Both the position numbers and the translations under genes were made by a program. Source: Nakamurella silvestris (GTDB lineage: Bacteria; Actinomycetota; Actinomycetes; Mycobacteriales; Nakamurellaceae). From it: DNA of 64,000 nucleotides. The notes under the pieces were generated by a model that searched no databases, had not been told where the DNA came from, and saw only the letters and a list, made by a program, of their open reading frames with translations. The stretch covers positions 17,662 through 81,661 of the forward strand of contig QXCQ01000200.1 in assembly GCA_003576535.1 (NCBI GenBank), read 5' to 3'. Below are positions 19,390-29,896 of the stretch, one piece after another (position 1 is the first letter of the stretch; each line of letters starts with the position of its first letter).

Positions 19390-19980
19390 CTACGAACCCT
19401 CCGTCGGTGCGGTGACGTCCGGGTGCCGCAGACCTTGGTCGATGAGTGCCACCATCCACGCGAAGCTGCGGTCGACATCCGTGTCCAGCTGGAATCCGCC
19501 GTTGACCTCCAGGGTGGCGAACCCGTGCACCATGCTGCGCAGCATCCGCAGTGCATGGATCTCCTGGCCGGGTTCGAGCTGAAAACCGCGCAACACGGCG
19601 GACAACGAGCCAAGGAGCCGGTCCCCGGCGGCCAGTAGCGGGTCGTCCGGCCCGGCGGCCGTGGCACGGTTGCCGGCCTCGTACCGACCGGGGTACCGGT
19701 TGATGTAGGTCCGCATGGCCCCAGCCGCCGCCGCCAGGGCGTCCGAGCCGGCCCTGCCCTGCGTGGCGTCGCGGATCGCCTCGCCCAGCTCGACCATGGC
19801 CAGCACGGCGATCCGGTGGGTCAGATCCGCCTGACTGGTGACGTGCTTGTACAACGACGGGGTCTTGACCCCGAGGCGTTCGGCGAGCTGGCCCATGCCG
19901 AGGCGGTCAAGGCCGACCTCGTCGGCGAGGGCGGCTGCCGCTACGGTCACCGACGCCGGGTCGAGTCCGGCCCTAGGCAC
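19390..19980 (-). CDS. TetR family transcriptional regulator
   Basis: A 196-residue repressor. N-terminal HTH (about residues 8-52): VTVAAAALADEVGLDRLGMG, then LAERLGVKTPSLYKHV, the standard recognition helix. The ligand-binding part is a WHG-type C-terminal domain (DPLLAAGDRLLGSLSAVLRGF, HALRMLRSMVHGFATLE). The GTG start at 19980 overlaps the end of the upstream hydrolase gene by 8 bp, so hydrolase and regulator are one transcript. The operator-like repeat at 20822-20856 in front of the hydrolase is the probable binding site, giving autoregulation of the pair. Confidence 0.88.
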   Translation of the reverse strand: MPRAGLDPASVTVAAAALADEVGLDRLGMGQLAERLGVKTPSLYKHVTSQADLTHRIAVLAMVELGEAIRDATQGRAGSDALAAAAGAMRTYINRYPGRYEAGNRATAAGPDDPLLAAGDRLLGSLSAVLRGFQLEPGQEIHALRMLRSMVHGFATLEVNGGFQLDTDVDRSFAWMVALIDQGLRHPDVTAPTEGS

Positions 19981-20806
19981 GGGCCGCGTTTCGGGCGAGG
20001 AAGGGCAGGGCCACCGCGAGCAGTTCGTCCGGAGCCTCGGTGTGCGGGTAGTGGCCCACACCGTCGAGGACGACCAGTTCGCCGAGGCCGGCGGGCAGCT
20101 CCGCGAGGATCCGTTCGCCTTCGGCGCGTGGGTCGGGCCAATCCGGGTCGAGGCTGCCTTCGACGACGAGGACGGGGCAGGTGAGGTGTGCCAGTTGAGC
20201 ACCGGCGTCCCCGGGGTTCGCCCGGCACATCGCCTGCAGGGCCTTCATCCGCCCCGGTTCGCCCAGCGTGATCTCGATCCGCGCGATCTCGCTGGTCCAG
20301 TCGGCAGGCTTGGTCGGCACCGCCAGGTCGAGGTACTTCTTCCAGCTCGACAGGCTGCCGAACATGGTGCCCATGAGGTGACGGGTTCCCTTCCGGTACC
20401 GCGGCATCCGGAACATCGCGCCCAGCGGGAAGGACTGTTTCCGGGTGAACGGTGCGAGCTCGATCAGACCGGTGACGAGGTCGGGGGCTGTGGCGGCGGC
20501 GATCGTCGCCGCCCCGCCGCTGATGGATTGGCCGATGATCACGGCCGGTCCGCCGAGGTGCCGGATGACTGCGACGAGGTCGCCGGCGATGTCGGTGCGG
20601 CTGTAGCCGTCCCAGCCCAGGCTCGACTCACCGCAGCCGCGGATGTCCACCGAGGCCACCCGGTAACCCGCGGACGCCAGGGCGGGTGCGAAAGAACGGT
20701 AGGAATGGCGGCTGTCGCCGATCCCGTGGGCAAGGACGACGAGCGGACCCTCACCCGTCACCTCGTAGGCGAGGGAGTGGGTGCCGATGGTCAGGTACTC
20801 GGTCAT
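19973..20806 (-). CDS. alpha/beta hydrolase
   Basis: A 277-residue alpha/beta-hydrolase fold enzyme. Seen: the oxyanion-hole region LVVLAHGIGDSRHSY (about residue 25), RGCGESS, the nucleophile elbow GQSISGG (Ser near residue 94), the acid in GSLDPDWPDP (about 217) and the catalytic His in GVGHYPHTE (about 247), so the triad is complete. The substrate is unknown. The family includes epoxide hydrolases, C-C bond hydrolases and esterases. It is the first gene of a two-gene operon with a TetR regulator, so expression probably responds to its substrate or a related compound. Confidence 0.85.
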   Translation of the reverse strand: MTEYLTIGTHSLAYEVTGEGPLVVLAHGIGDSRHSYRSFAPALASAGYRVASVDIRGCGESSLGWDGYSRTDIAGDLVAVIRHLGGPAVIIGQSISGGAATIAAATAPDLVTGLIELAPFTRKQSFPLGAMFRMPRYRKGTRHLMGTMFGSLSSWKKYLDLAVPTKPADWTSEIARIEITLGEPGRMKALQAMCRANPGDAGAQLAHLTCPVLVVEGSLDPDWPDPRAEGERILAELPAGLGELVVLDGVGHYPHTEAPDELLAVALPFLARNAARA

Positions 20807-20821
20807 GACGACCTCCAGTTG

Positions 20822-20856
20822 GTTAACGTCGTTAGTTTTAAGCTAACGTCGTTAAC
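20822..20856. promoter_or_regulatory. paired TetR-type operator
   Basis: Two copies of the near-palindrome TAACGTCGTTA at 20824-20834 and 20844-20854, exactly 20 bp apart (two helical turns), within a larger dyad GTTAACG...CGTTAAC. It starts 16 bp upstream of the hydrolase ATG, so it would overlap the promoter or ribosome site region. Likely site of the TetR regulator encoded in the same operon. Confidence 0.75.
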
Positions 20857-20886
20857 TAGAGCTGTCAAGGGTGCGGGATGTCCCGT

Positions 20887-21261
20887 TCAGCAGGGTCCGC
20901 CCTCGGAGCCCTCGGCGGGCAGGTTCTCGGCCGCCCAGCTCGTGAGGGCCTCCATGGCAGGCAACAGGCCGAGGCCGGCCTTGGTGAGGGTGTACTGCAC
21001 GCTGATCGGCGGTCCTTCCTGGACCTCCCGCTGGACCAGGCCCGCCTTGGCCAGTTCGGTGAGCCGCTCGGACAGCACCGAGTCGCTGATGCCGGTGACC
21101 CCTCGGCGGAGCTCGGAGAATCCGGCCGGTCCGCTGGTGAGCGTGCCGATAATGATGCCGTTCCAACGCTTTCCGAGGAACCCGAAGGCGCGCGTCAAGG
21201 CCCCGTCGCACACCCGGGGTTCGTGCTGTACATCACTCTCGCTGGCCACGTCCTCCATCAT
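20887..21261 (-). CDS. HxlR/MarR-type winged-helix regulator
   Basis: A 124-residue regulator of the HxlR family. It begins with the Cys-containing signature (RVCDGALTRAFGFLGKRWN), where the N-terminal Cys is redox- or aldehyde-sensitive in characterised members, then the winged helix (FSELRRGVTGISDSVLSERLTEL, shown here in part: GFSELRRGVTGISDSV) and the wing PISVQYTLTKAG. Tandem ATGs at 21261 and 21258 are possible starts. It is divergent from the nitroreductase gene with only 60 bp between them, and that gap is full of CTAG dyads, so it very probably controls that gene and itself. Confidence 0.88.
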   Translation of the reverse strand: MMEDVASESDVQHEPRVCDGALTRAFGFLGKRWNGIIIGTLTSGPAGFSELRRGVTGISDSVLSERLTELAKAGLVQREVQEGPPISVQYTLTKAGLGLLPAMEALTSWAAENLPAEGSEGGPC

Positions 21262-21263
21262 AC

Positions 21264-21302
21264 CTAGTGCTAGTTTCGATGGGGTCGCTAGGAAAATCCT
21301 AG
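21264..21302. promoter_or_regulatory. CTAG-rich operator between divergent HxlR and nitroreductase genes
   Basis: A perfect dyad CTAGGAAAATCCTAG (21288-21302) and an imperfect one CTAGTGCTAG (21264-21273). CTAG is rare in such GC-rich DNA, so the clustering is notable. Likely HxlR binding sites; the dyads are seen, the role is inferred. Confidence 0.6.
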
Positions 21303-21321
21303 TGACCTCGAGAATGGAAGC

Positions 21322-21951
21322 ATGATGACGAATACCCTTGAGACCCCGTCGACCTTCCGCACGCCGGATGCTCTCGATGCGGCTGCTCGCGCGGCCCTGT
21401 TCACCGGTGCGCGCACGATCAGCGAGTTCAACGACACCCCGGTGACCGACGCCGAGCTGTCCGATATCTGGGAGCTGGCCAAGTGGGCACCCACGGCCGC
21501 CAACTTCCAGCCCCTGCGGGTCCTCTACGTCCGTCCGCCGGCCCGGGACCGCCTGGTCCAGCACATGGCCGACGGCAACAAGGAGAAGACCGCCGCGGCC
21601 CCGGCCGTGGCCGTGCTCGCCCTGGACACCCGGTTCCACGAGTTCATCCCGACCGTCATGCCGGTGAAGCCCGAGCTCAAGGACTACTTCGCGGCCAACG
21701 ACGAGGCCCGCGGCGAGGCCGCCAGCTTCAACTCCGCGCTGCAGGCCGGGTACTTCGTGCTGGCCGTGCGTGCCGCCGGTCTGGCCGCCGGACCGATGGG
21801 TGGCTTCGACCACGCCGGTGTCGACGCCGAGTTCTTCGGCGACGGCCGCTGGAAGTCGATCCTGGTCGTCAACATCGGCCACACCGACAGCGCACCGCGT
21901 CACGACCGCCTGCCGCGCCTGGAGCACGCCGAGGTCATCCGCTGGGCGTGA
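21322..21951 (+). CDS. nitroreductase family, malonic semialdehyde reductase RutE-like
   Basis: A 209-residue FMN-dependent reductase of the RutE/HadB-like branch. Typical elements: RTISEFNDTPVTDAEL, the FMN-phosphate loop WAPTAANFQPLR (about residue 52), AGYFVLAVRAAGLAAGPMGG (about 137-156), and the C-terminal NIGHTD. RutE enzymes reduce malonic semialdehyde in pyrimidine breakdown; no other rut genes are near, so a broader aldehyde or quinone reductase role under HxlR control is equally likely. Tandem ATG starts lie at 21322 and 21325; GGAAG upstream is the ribosome site. Confidence 0.85.
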   Translation: MMTNTLETPSTFRTPDALDAAARAALFTGARTISEFNDTPVTDAELSDIWELAKWAPTAANFQPLRVLYVRPPARDRLVQHMADGNKEKTAAAPAVAVLALDTRFHEFIPTVMPVKPELKDYFAANDEARGEAASFNSALQAGYFVLAVRAAGLAAGPMGGFDHAGVDAEFFGDGRWKSILVVNIGHTDSAPRHDRLPRLEHAEVIRWA

Positions 21952-21986
21952 CGCCCGGCCCCCGCTCCACCCCCGCTCCACCCCCA

Positions 21987-22056
21987 GTTCCCGCGCACCC
22001 TGTTGTTCCTCGCGCACCTAATTACGTGCGCGAGGAACAACACGGTGCGCGGGAAC
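21987..22056. repeat. 70-bp intergenic palindrome, family B copy 4
   Basis: Between the nitroreductase stop and the DoxX gene. Outer GTTCCCGCGCACCCTGTTG arm and complement; the arm change is matched on the other side (CAACACGGTGCGCGGGAAC), showing paired change. Confidence 0.88.
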
Positions 22057-22110
22057 AAGTCTGTTCGCCCTGATCACCCGTGAATTCCACCAGAACCCGA
22101 GGTCCCTCTG

Positions 22111-22458
22111 ATGTTCACCGCCACCGTCATCGTCAGCGCGCTCCTGGCAGCGATGCTGCTCGGATCGGCCTTCGCCAAGTTCACCAAGCAGGAGAAGGTG
22201 ATGGAGTCGATGGCCGCCGTCGGCGTCCCGGCCGATCGGGTCTGGATGCTTGCGACCGTGGAGACCGTCGGCGCGATCGGTCTGGTGGCCGGACTGTTCT
22301 GGGCACCGCTCGGGATCGCCGCTGCCGTCGGAGTGGTCCTGTACTTCGTCGGTGCGGTGATCGCGCACATCCGGAAGAAGGACCCGCAGATCCAGCCGGC
22401 CGCCGTGCTCGGGCTGATCGCCGTGGTCGTCCTGGTGTTCCGGATCGTCAGCGCCTGA
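22111..22458 (+). CDS. DoxX family membrane protein
   Basis: A 115-residue protein with four hydrophobic helices (about residues 3-20, 45-65, 69-90, 96-113) typical of the DoxX/DoxX-like family. The first helix is followed by the KFTKQEKVMESMAAVGVP segment that recurs in this family. DoxX-like proteins are associated with redox or thiol homeostasis, but the biochemical role of this subgroup is unknown. It follows the nitroreductase on the same strand but is separated from it, and from pyc, by 70-bp palindromes on each side, so it is probably its own transcription unit. Confidence 0.8.
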   Translation: MFTATVIVSALLAAMLLGSAFAKFTKQEKVMESMAAVGVPADRVWMLATVETVGAIGLVAGLFWAPLGIAAAVGVVLYFVGAVIAHIRKKDPQIQPAAVLGLIAVVVLVFRIVSA

Positions 22459-22481
22459 CCCGAAACCGCCTCAAACCCCCT

Positions 22482-22551
22482 GTTCCCGCGCACGATCCTG
22501 TTCCTCGCGCACGTAGTTACGTGCGCGAAGAGCAACAAGGTGCGCGGGAAC
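22482..22551. repeat. 70-bp intergenic palindrome, family B copy 5
   Basis: 24 bp after the DoxX stop. Pairing continues outside the 70 bp (TCAAACCCCCT on the left, AGGGGGTTTGA on the right), so this copy forms a still longer hairpin, about 22471-22562, and should terminate transcription before pyc. Confidence 0.88.
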
Positions 22552-22737
22552 AGGGGGTTTGAGCTGGTACAGATCACAGAATCGATTCTTCTCCCACCAC
22601 CGTGCGGGCCGAACAGGTCGACGCGCTACGGTTCCCGAGGACCGAACCCGCATCCACCTCTCCCACGAGGAATGCGCCGGACCCGCCAACCCGGCGTACC
22701 TTTCCTGTTCGATCACCGGACCCACCGGGAGTGACGC

Positions 22738-25700
22738 ATGTTTTCCAAGATTCTGGTCGCCAACCGAGGCGAGATCGCCACCAGGGCGTTCCGCGCCCTC
22801 TACGAGCTGGGGATCGGCTCCGTCGCCGTGTTCCCGTACGAGGACCGCAACTCCCTGCACCGGCAGAAGGCCGAGGAGTCCTACCAGATCGGCGAGAAGG
22901 GTCACCCGGTCCGTGCCTACCTGGACGTGGACGAGATCGTCCGCGCCGCCAGGGCGGCCGGGGCCGACGCGGTCTACCCCGGGTACGGCTTCCTCTCGGA
23001 GAACCCGAACCTGGCCCAGGCCTGTGTGGACGCGGGGATCACCTTCATCGGGCCGTCGGCAGAGATCCTGGAGATGGCCGGCAACAAGGCGACGGCCATC
23101 GCCGCCGCCCGGGCCGCCGGTATCCCGGTGCTGGAATCCTCCGAGCCCTCCAGCGACATCCCGGAACTGCTCGAGGCCGCCGAGGTGGTCGGCTTCCCGG
23201 TGTTCGTCAAGGCCGTCGCCGGCGGTGGCGGCCGCGGGATGCGTCGGGTCGACACCCGCGAGGAGCTGCCCGAGGCACTGGCCACCGCGATGCGGGAGGC
23301 GGAATCGGCCTTCGGTGACTCCACCGTCTTCCTGGAGCAGGCCGTCATCGAGCCCCGCCACATCGAGGTGCAGATCCTCGCCGACGGCCAGGGCAATGTC
23401 GTCCACCTCTTCGAACGGGACTGCTCGGTGCAGCGCCGGCACCAGAAGGTGATCGAGGTGGCCCCCGCGGTGGGCCTGGACCAGAGCCTGCGCGAGCAGA
23501 TCTGCGCCGACGCCGTGGCCTTCGCCCGGCACATCAACTACGTCAACGCCGGCACCGTGGAGTTCCTGGTGGACCGGCACGGCCGCCACGTGTTCATCGA
23601 GATGAACCCGCGTATCCAGGTCGAGCACACGGTCACCGAGGAGGTCACCGATGTCGACCTCGTCTCCTCGCAGATCCGCATCGCCGCCGGGCAGACCCTG
23701 GCCGACCTGGGACTGAGCCAGGACACGATCAGGATCCGGGGCGCGGCCCTGCAGTGCCGGATCACCACCGAGGACCCGTCGAACGGCTTCCGCCCCGACA
23801 CCGGGAAGATCATCACCTACCGCAGCCCGGGTGGCGCGGGCGTCCGGATCGACGGTGGCACGGTGCATGCCGGAGCCGAGGTCAGCGCCCACTTCGACTC
23901 CCTGCTGGTGAAACTCACCTGCCGGGGTGCGGACTGGGAGACCGCGGTCCGCCGGGCGCGGCGGGCCCTCGCCGAGTTCCGGATCCGTGGTGTGTCCACG
24001 AACATCCCGTTCCTGCAGGCGGTTCTCGACGACCCGGACTTCGCCAAGGGCGGCGTCAACACCTCATTCATCGAGACCCACCCCGAGCTGCTGACGGCCA
24101 GGGTGTCGGCCGACCGCGGAACCAAACTGCTGACCTACCTCGCCGACGTGACGGTGAACCAGCCCAACGGTTCCGGCAAGGGCAAGATCGATCCGTCGGT
24201 GAAACTGCCGGTGGTGGACCTGAAGTCGGCCCCGCCGGCCGGTTCCAGGCAACGGCTGGCCGAGCTGGGCCCGGAGGGGTTCGCGAAGGCGCTGCGCGCG
24301 CAGAACGACCTGGCCGTCACCGACACCACCTTCCGGGATGCCCACCAGTCCCTGCTGGCCACCCGGGTGCGCTCCCGGGACCTGGTCGCGGTGGCACCGG
24401 CGGTCGCCCGGCTGACCCCGGAGCTGCTGTCCATCGAGGCCTGGGGCGGTGCGACCTACGACGTGGCACTGCGTTTCCTCGCCGAGGACCCGTGGGAACG
24501 GCTGGACGCCCTGCGCAAGGCCGTGCCCAACATCGCCCTGCAGATGTTGCTGCGCGGGCGGAACACCGTGGGGTACACGCCGTATCCGACCGCCGTCACC
24601 GACGCGTTCGTCCAGGAGGCGGCCTCCTCGGGGATCGATATCTTCCGGATCTTCGACGCCCTCAACGATGTCGACCAGATGCGGCCGGCGATCGACGCGG
24701 TCCGCGCGACCGGTACCACTGTCGCCGAGGTCGCCCTGTGCTACACCGGCGATCTGTCCGATCCGGCAGAAACCTTGTACACCTTGGACTACTACCTGCG
24801 TCTGGCCGAGCGGATCGTCAAGGCCGGTGCCCATGTGCTCGCGGTCAAGGACATGGCCGGGCTGCTCCGCGCCCCGGCGGCCACCCGGTTGATCACCGCC
24901 CTGCGCGAGAACTTCGACCTGCCGGTGCATCTGCACTCCCATGACACCGCCGGTGGTCAGCTCGCCACCTACCTGGCGGCCTCGGCGGCCGGGGTGGACG
25001 CGGTCGACGTCGCCAGTGCTCCGATGGCCGGAACCACCTCCCAGCCGCCGATGTCGGCCCTGATCGCCGCCACCGACCACAGTGCGCGCCCCACCGGGCT
25101 GCGTCTGCAGGCCGTCGCCGACCTCGAGCCGTACTGGGAGTCGGTCCGCGCCGTCTACGCCCCCTTCGAATCCGGGCTGACCGCGCCGACCGGGCGCGTC
25201 TACGACCACGAGATCCCGGGCGGGCAGCTGTCCAACCTGCGGCAGCAGGCCGTCGCCCTGGGTCTGGGCCACCGGTTCGAGGAGATCGAGGCCACCTACG
25301 CGGCCGCCGACCGGATGCTCGGCCACCTGGTCAAGGTCACCCCCTCCTCGAAGGTGGTCGGTGACCTGGCCCTGCACCTGGTGGGTGCCGGGGTGAACCC
25401 GGCCGATTTCGAGGCCGACCCCGGGAAGTTCGACATCCCGGACTCGGTGATCGGCTTCCTCTCCGGTGAACTCGGGGATCCGCCCGGCGGCTGGCCGGAG
25501 CCCTTCCGTACCAAGGCACTTGCCGGTCGGCACTTCACGCCGCGGGAGGAGGAACTGAGCCCGGCCGATGCCGAGGCGTTGGCCGCCGCACCGCGGCCGA
25601 CCCTCAACCGGTTGCTGTTCCCGGGGCCGGACAAGGAGTTCCGCGGCAACCGCGCTGCCTCCGGCGACCTGTCCGTGGTCCCGACCTTGGACTACCTCTA

Positions 25701-26114
25701 CGGTCTGCGCCGCGGCACCGAGCACGTGGTCGCCCTGGAGCCGGGGGTGGACCTGTACATCGGGCTCGAGGCCATCGGCGAGGCCGACGAACGTGGCCAG
25801 CGCACCGTTGTCACCACCTTGAACGGCCAGCTCCGGCCGCTGCAGATCCGCGACCGCACCATCGCGGTGGACATCCCGGTCGCCGAACGCGCCGACGCCG
25901 GCAACCCCCGGCACATCGCGGCCCCGTTCTCCGGGGTCGTCACCCTCCAGGTGACGGAAGGGGACACAGTGGCCGCCGGGCAGGTCGTGGCGACCATCGA
26001 GGCGATGAAGATGGAGGCCTCGATCACCTCGGCCACCGCCGGGACCGTCGGCCGGACCGCCATCGGCAAGGTCCAGCAGGTCGAGGGCGGGGACCTGTTG
26101 GTGGTACTGGCTTC

Positions 26115-26118
<4 letters not shown>
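22738..26118 (+). CDS. pyc: pyruvate carboxylase
   Basis: An 1126-residue single-chain biotin enzyme converting pyruvate and bicarbonate to oxaloacetate with ATP. Domain order: biotin carboxylase (about residues 1-455; VANRGEIATRAFRA, ATP-grasp Gly loop GGGGRGMRR, EMNPRIQVEHTVTE), carboxyltransferase barrel (about 520-800; TDTTFRDAHQSLLATR with the metal Asp, LAVKDMAGLL, HLHSHDTAGG), conserved PYC region (about 820-1010) and biotinyl domain with the AMKMEAS motif (Lys near 1090). ATG at 22738 gives the usual MFSKILVANRGE start. The gene ends in an ATGA overlap with rsmD. About 180 bp of upstream sequence follows the palindrome and should hold the promoter. Confidence 0.96.
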
Positions 26119-27148
<1,030 letters not shown>

Positions 27149-27165
27149 CCCGCCCGGCTGTTCCT

Positions 27166-27217
27166 GCGGTGGGATATGCGCACCAAAAGGCCCGATTTGC
27201 TGCGCATATCCCACCGC
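27166..27217. repeat. 52-bp palindrome D
   Basis: 17-base arms GCGGTGGGATATGCGCA and complement around an 18-base loop, between coaD and sepIVA; single copy in this window. May terminate the pyc-rsmD-coaD transcript. Confidence 0.8.
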
Positions 27218-27375
27218 GGGATGCTCGTAGTCGGGCGTGGCGTCGGCCCTTGTGGTGCCGGGGGCTGCGAAAATGGGTGCAGCCCCCGAGTCGATCGGGA
27301 GCTCGGCGGCCCCGGGTCGACCATCGGTCGCGCCCGCAGTCGGCCCCACCGTCAGTCGAAGGGAAGTACCTCCAC

Positions 27376-28107
27376 GTGTATCGGGTGTTCGAGGCTCTGG
27401 ACGAACTGGTCACCATCGTCGAGGAGGCCAGGGGGGTTCCGATGACGGCCTCCTGTGTCGTCCCTCGCGGAGATGTCCTTGACCTGCTGGACGATGTGCG
27501 TGACGCGCTGCCCGGCGAGGTGGACGACGCCCAGGACGTCCTCGACCATCGCGACACGATGATCAACGAGGCACGGGCGACGGCCGAGAAGACCCTGGCC
27601 GATTCCGAGGCCGAGGCGACCCGCCAGGTGCAGACCGCCCGCGCCGAGGCGGAGGCCACCCTGGCCAGCGCCCAGGCCGAGGCCGACCGCCGGGTCGAGG
27701 AGGCCACTGCCCATGCCGAGTCCATCCTCGCGCGGGCCCAGGCCGACGCCGACCGGGCGATCCAGACCGGGCAGGACCAGCACGACAAGCTGGTCGCGCG
27801 TGGTCACGGCGAGGCCGAGCGTCTGGTCGCGGCGGGCCGGGCGAGTTACGAGCGGGCCATCAGCGACGGCCGGGCCGAACAGGCCAGGCTCGTCTCCCAG
27901 TCCGAGGTGGTGCAGACCGCCCACGCCGAATCGGCGAAGATCCTGGACGCCACCCATGCCGATGTCGATCGGCTGCGGGCGGACTGCGACACCTATGTCG
28001 ACGGCAAGCTGGCCTCCCTCGAGGAGACGCTGACCAAAACCCTGCGTACGGTGGGCCGTGGACGGACCGCGCTGCGGTCGGGGAGCATGGCCGACTACCG
28101 CGACTGA
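27376..28107 (+). CDS. sepIVA: SepIVA-like coiled-coil cell division protein
   Basis: A 243-residue DivIVA-related protein. The N-terminal ~45 residues (YRVFEALDELVTIVEEARGVPM, quoted in part: VYRVFEALDELVTIVEEA) are followed by ASCVVPRGDVLDLLDDVRDA, both characteristic of mycobacterial SepIVA. Then comes a long Ala/Glu/Arg-rich coiled coil (about residues 60-225), once mistaken for ATP synthase b subunits in related proteins. SepIVA acts in septation and cell-wall precursor regulation in mycobacteria; here the role is by homology and position (coaD, sepIVA, DUF177, rpmF, rnc, mutM). GTG at 27376 is the start that retains the conserved N-terminus. Confidence 0.82.
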   Translation: MYRVFEALDELVTIVEEARGVPMTASCVVPRGDVLDLLDDVRDALPGEVDDAQDVLDHRDTMINEARATAEKTLADSEAEATRQVQTARAEAEATLASAQAEADRRVEEATAHAESILARAQADADRAIQTGQDQHDKLVARGHGEAERLVAAGRASYERAISDGRAEQARLVSQSEVVQTAHAESAKILDATHADVDRLRADCDTYVDGKLASLEETLTKTLRTVGRGRTALRSGSMADYRD

Positions 28108-28144
28108 TCCGACGCCCTCGCTGCGGTGGGGAGCCGCGGGTGAT

Positions 28145-28251
28145 GTGACGCCGGTGTCGCGGTTAGGAATAATCTTCCCCTTCAGCGTAAACTTGAAGGG
28201 TTGCGTTCTGCGCCCGTCGGGTCTCCCGGCAGGTGCGGAGGGCAGCACCTG
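28145..28251 (+). promoter_or_regulatory. probable promoter and leader hairpin of DUF177-rpmF
   Basis: GTGACG (28145-28150), a 17-base spacer and AATAAT (28168-28173) resemble a sigma-70 promoter. The leader contains CAGGTGC...GCACCTG (28230-28251), a 7-bp stem 40 bp before the DUF177 start. The surrounding gap 28108-28291 has no gene. Confidence 0.35.
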
Positions 28252-28291
28252 AACCAACACCTCCCGATCCAAGAAACGAACACGAAAAGTC

Positions 28292-28861
28292 ATGTCTGAC
28301 ACGCGTCCTGATCCGTCCTCGCCCTGGGTAGTCGATACCCGGCTGCTGGGTCGTCGTCCGGGCACCATGAAGACGGTGGCGACCTCGTTGGTTTCCAACC
28401 ATCCGATGGGCATCGAGGTGATCGCGGTGCCGGCAGGTACCAAGGTCGACCTCGACCTCCGGCTGGAGTCGGTCGTCGAAGGCATCCTCGTCTCGGGGAA
28501 GGCCTTCAGCGTCGCGGAGGGGGAGTGCGCCCGTTGCCTCATCGACATCACCCGTGACGTCGAGGCCTCGGTCCGCGAGCTGTACGCCTTCCCGGACTCC
28601 ACAACGGCACAGACCATTGAGGATGACGAAGTATTGATCCTCGAGGACGATCTGATCGACCTCGAGCCGTTGGTTCGTGACGAACTGACGCTCCAGCTTC
28701 CGCTGGCACCGTTGTGCCAACCGGATTGTCCAGGTCTTTGTTCTGTGTGCGGCGAGCGTCTGGCTGATCTGGAACCCGACCATAACCATGAGATAGTGGA
28801 TGCGCGCTGGGCTGCCCTGCAGTCCCAGTTCGGTTCCATCAGTGAAGTTGAGGAGAAGTAA
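28292..28861 (+). CDS. DUF177 (YceD) domain protein
   Basis: A 189-residue YceD-family protein, which in most bacteria precedes rpmF and is thought to act in 23S rRNA or large-subunit maturation. Seen: ARCLIDITRDVEASVRELYAF (in part CARCLIDITRDVEAS), the acidic EDDEVLILEDDLIDLEPLVRDEL stretch (in part LIDLEPLVRDEL) and the C-terminal Cys cluster CQPDCPGLCSVCGE, probably a zinc site, followed by DARWAAL. Only 2 bp separate its stop from the rpmF GTG. ATG at 28292 begins a short Ser/Pro leader before VDTRLLGRRPG. Confidence 0.9.
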   Translation: MSDTRPDPSSPWVVDTRLLGRRPGTMKTVATSLVSNHPMGIEVIAVPAGTKVDLDLRLESVVEGILVSGKAFSVAEGECARCLIDITRDVEASVRELYAFPDSTTAQTIEDDEVLILEDDLIDLEPLVRDELTLQLPLAPLCQPDCPGLCSVCGERLADLEPDHNHEIVDARWAALQSQFGSISEVEEK

Positions 28862-28863
28862 CC

Positions 28864-29043
28864 GTGGCTGTCCCGAAGCGGAAGATGTCCCGTAGCAACA
28901 CCCATGCGCGTCGCTCGCAGTGGAAGACCACTGTCCCGACCCTGGCCACCTGCTCCAACCGCGCCTGCGGCGAGCTGAAGCCGCCGCACACGGCGTGCCC
29001 GAACTGTGGCCAGTACGACGGCCGTCAGGTCCTCGAGGTCTGA
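28864..29043 (+). CDS. rpmF: 50S ribosomal protein L32
   Basis: A 59-residue L32: basic N-terminus [19 protein letters not shown] and a zinc ribbon formed by CSNRAC and CPNC. GTG start 2 bp after the DUF177 stop. Translated frame ends QVLEV at 29043, 7 bp before rnc. The DUF177-rpmF-rnc order is standard. Confidence 0.96.
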   Translation: MAVPKRKMSRSNTHARRSQWKTTVPTLATCSNRACGELKPPHTACPNCGQYDGRQVLEV

Positions 29044-29050
29044 TCCGAAC

Positions 29051-29896
29051 ATGGCACAGTCAGGTTCCTCGTGGCCTGACCCGACTGTTCTCACCAACCA
29101 GCTCGGCGTCGAACTCGACGCCGAGCTGGTTGTTCTTGCGCTGACTCACCGGTCATACGCCTATGAGCAGGGCGGGTTACCCACCAACGAAAGACTGGAG
29201 TTCCTCGGGGACTCCGTACTCGGTCTGGTCGTCACGGATGCGTTGTTCCGACAGCATCCCGATCTGCCCGAAGGGCGGCTGGCGAAGCTGCGCGCGAGCA
29301 TCGTCAACATGCACGCCCTCGCCGGTGTCGCCGTCGAGATCGGCCTCGGTCCGATGCTGCGGCTCGGCAAGGGGGAGATGCTGACCCGTGGCCAGGAGAA
29401 ACCCTCCCTGTTGGCCGACGGTGTCGAGGCGATCCTCGGTGCGGTGTATCTGCAGCACGGTCTGGAAACCGCGCGGCAGGTGGTGCACCGGCTGTTCGGC
29501 GCACTCATCGAGGCGGCCCCGAAACGGGGTGCCGGACTCGACTGGAAGACCTCCCTCCAGGAGCGCACCGCGGCCGAGGGCCTCGGCGTGCCCTCCTACC
29601 GGGTGACCGAAGAGGGACCCGACCACGCGAAGAAGTTCACCGCCACGGTCGTCCTCGGCGGCGAACCGCACGGAGCCGGGTACGGCAAGACCAAGAAGGA
29701 AGCCGAGCAGCAGGCCGCTGCCAAGGCCTACGGCCTGATCGACGATGCCGCCGCCCAGGCCCTGGCCGCCGCTGCCCTCCTCGACCCTTCCCTCGTCGAC
29801 GACACCGTCGACACCGCTGACGGTGTCGAGCCGACCGACGAGGTGGCCACCCCGGCCGGATCGGCAGAAGGACCACTCCGGTCGTCCGGTGCCTGA
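29051..29896 (+). CDS. rnc: ribonuclease III
   Basis: A 281-residue double-strand-specific endoribonuclease. The catalytic domain has [15 protein letters not shown] (signature, about residues 49-63) and [13 protein letters not shown], which supply the acidic metal ligands; the dsRNA-binding domain spans about residues 165-232 ([30 protein letters not shown]). It processes rRNA precursors and other duplex RNA. The C-terminus has a ~45-residue Ala/Asp/Thr-rich tail beyond the dsRBD, which is longer than in many homologues. The tail's coding region overlaps the mutM GTG start by 8 bp. Confidence 0.95.
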   Translation: MAQSGSSWPDPTVLTNQLGVELDAELVVLALTHRSYAYEQGGLPTNERLEFLGDSVLGLVVTDALFRQHPDLPEGRLAKLRASIVNMHALAGVAVEIGLGPMLRLGKGEMLTRGQEKPSLLADGVEAILGAVYLQHGLETARQVVHRLFGALIEAAPKRGAGLDWKTSLQERTAAEGLGVPSYRVTEEGPDHAKKFTATVVLGGEPHGAGYGKTKKEAEQQAAAKAYGLIDDAAAQALAAAALLDPSLVDDTVDTADGVEPTDEVATPAGSAEGPLRSSGA

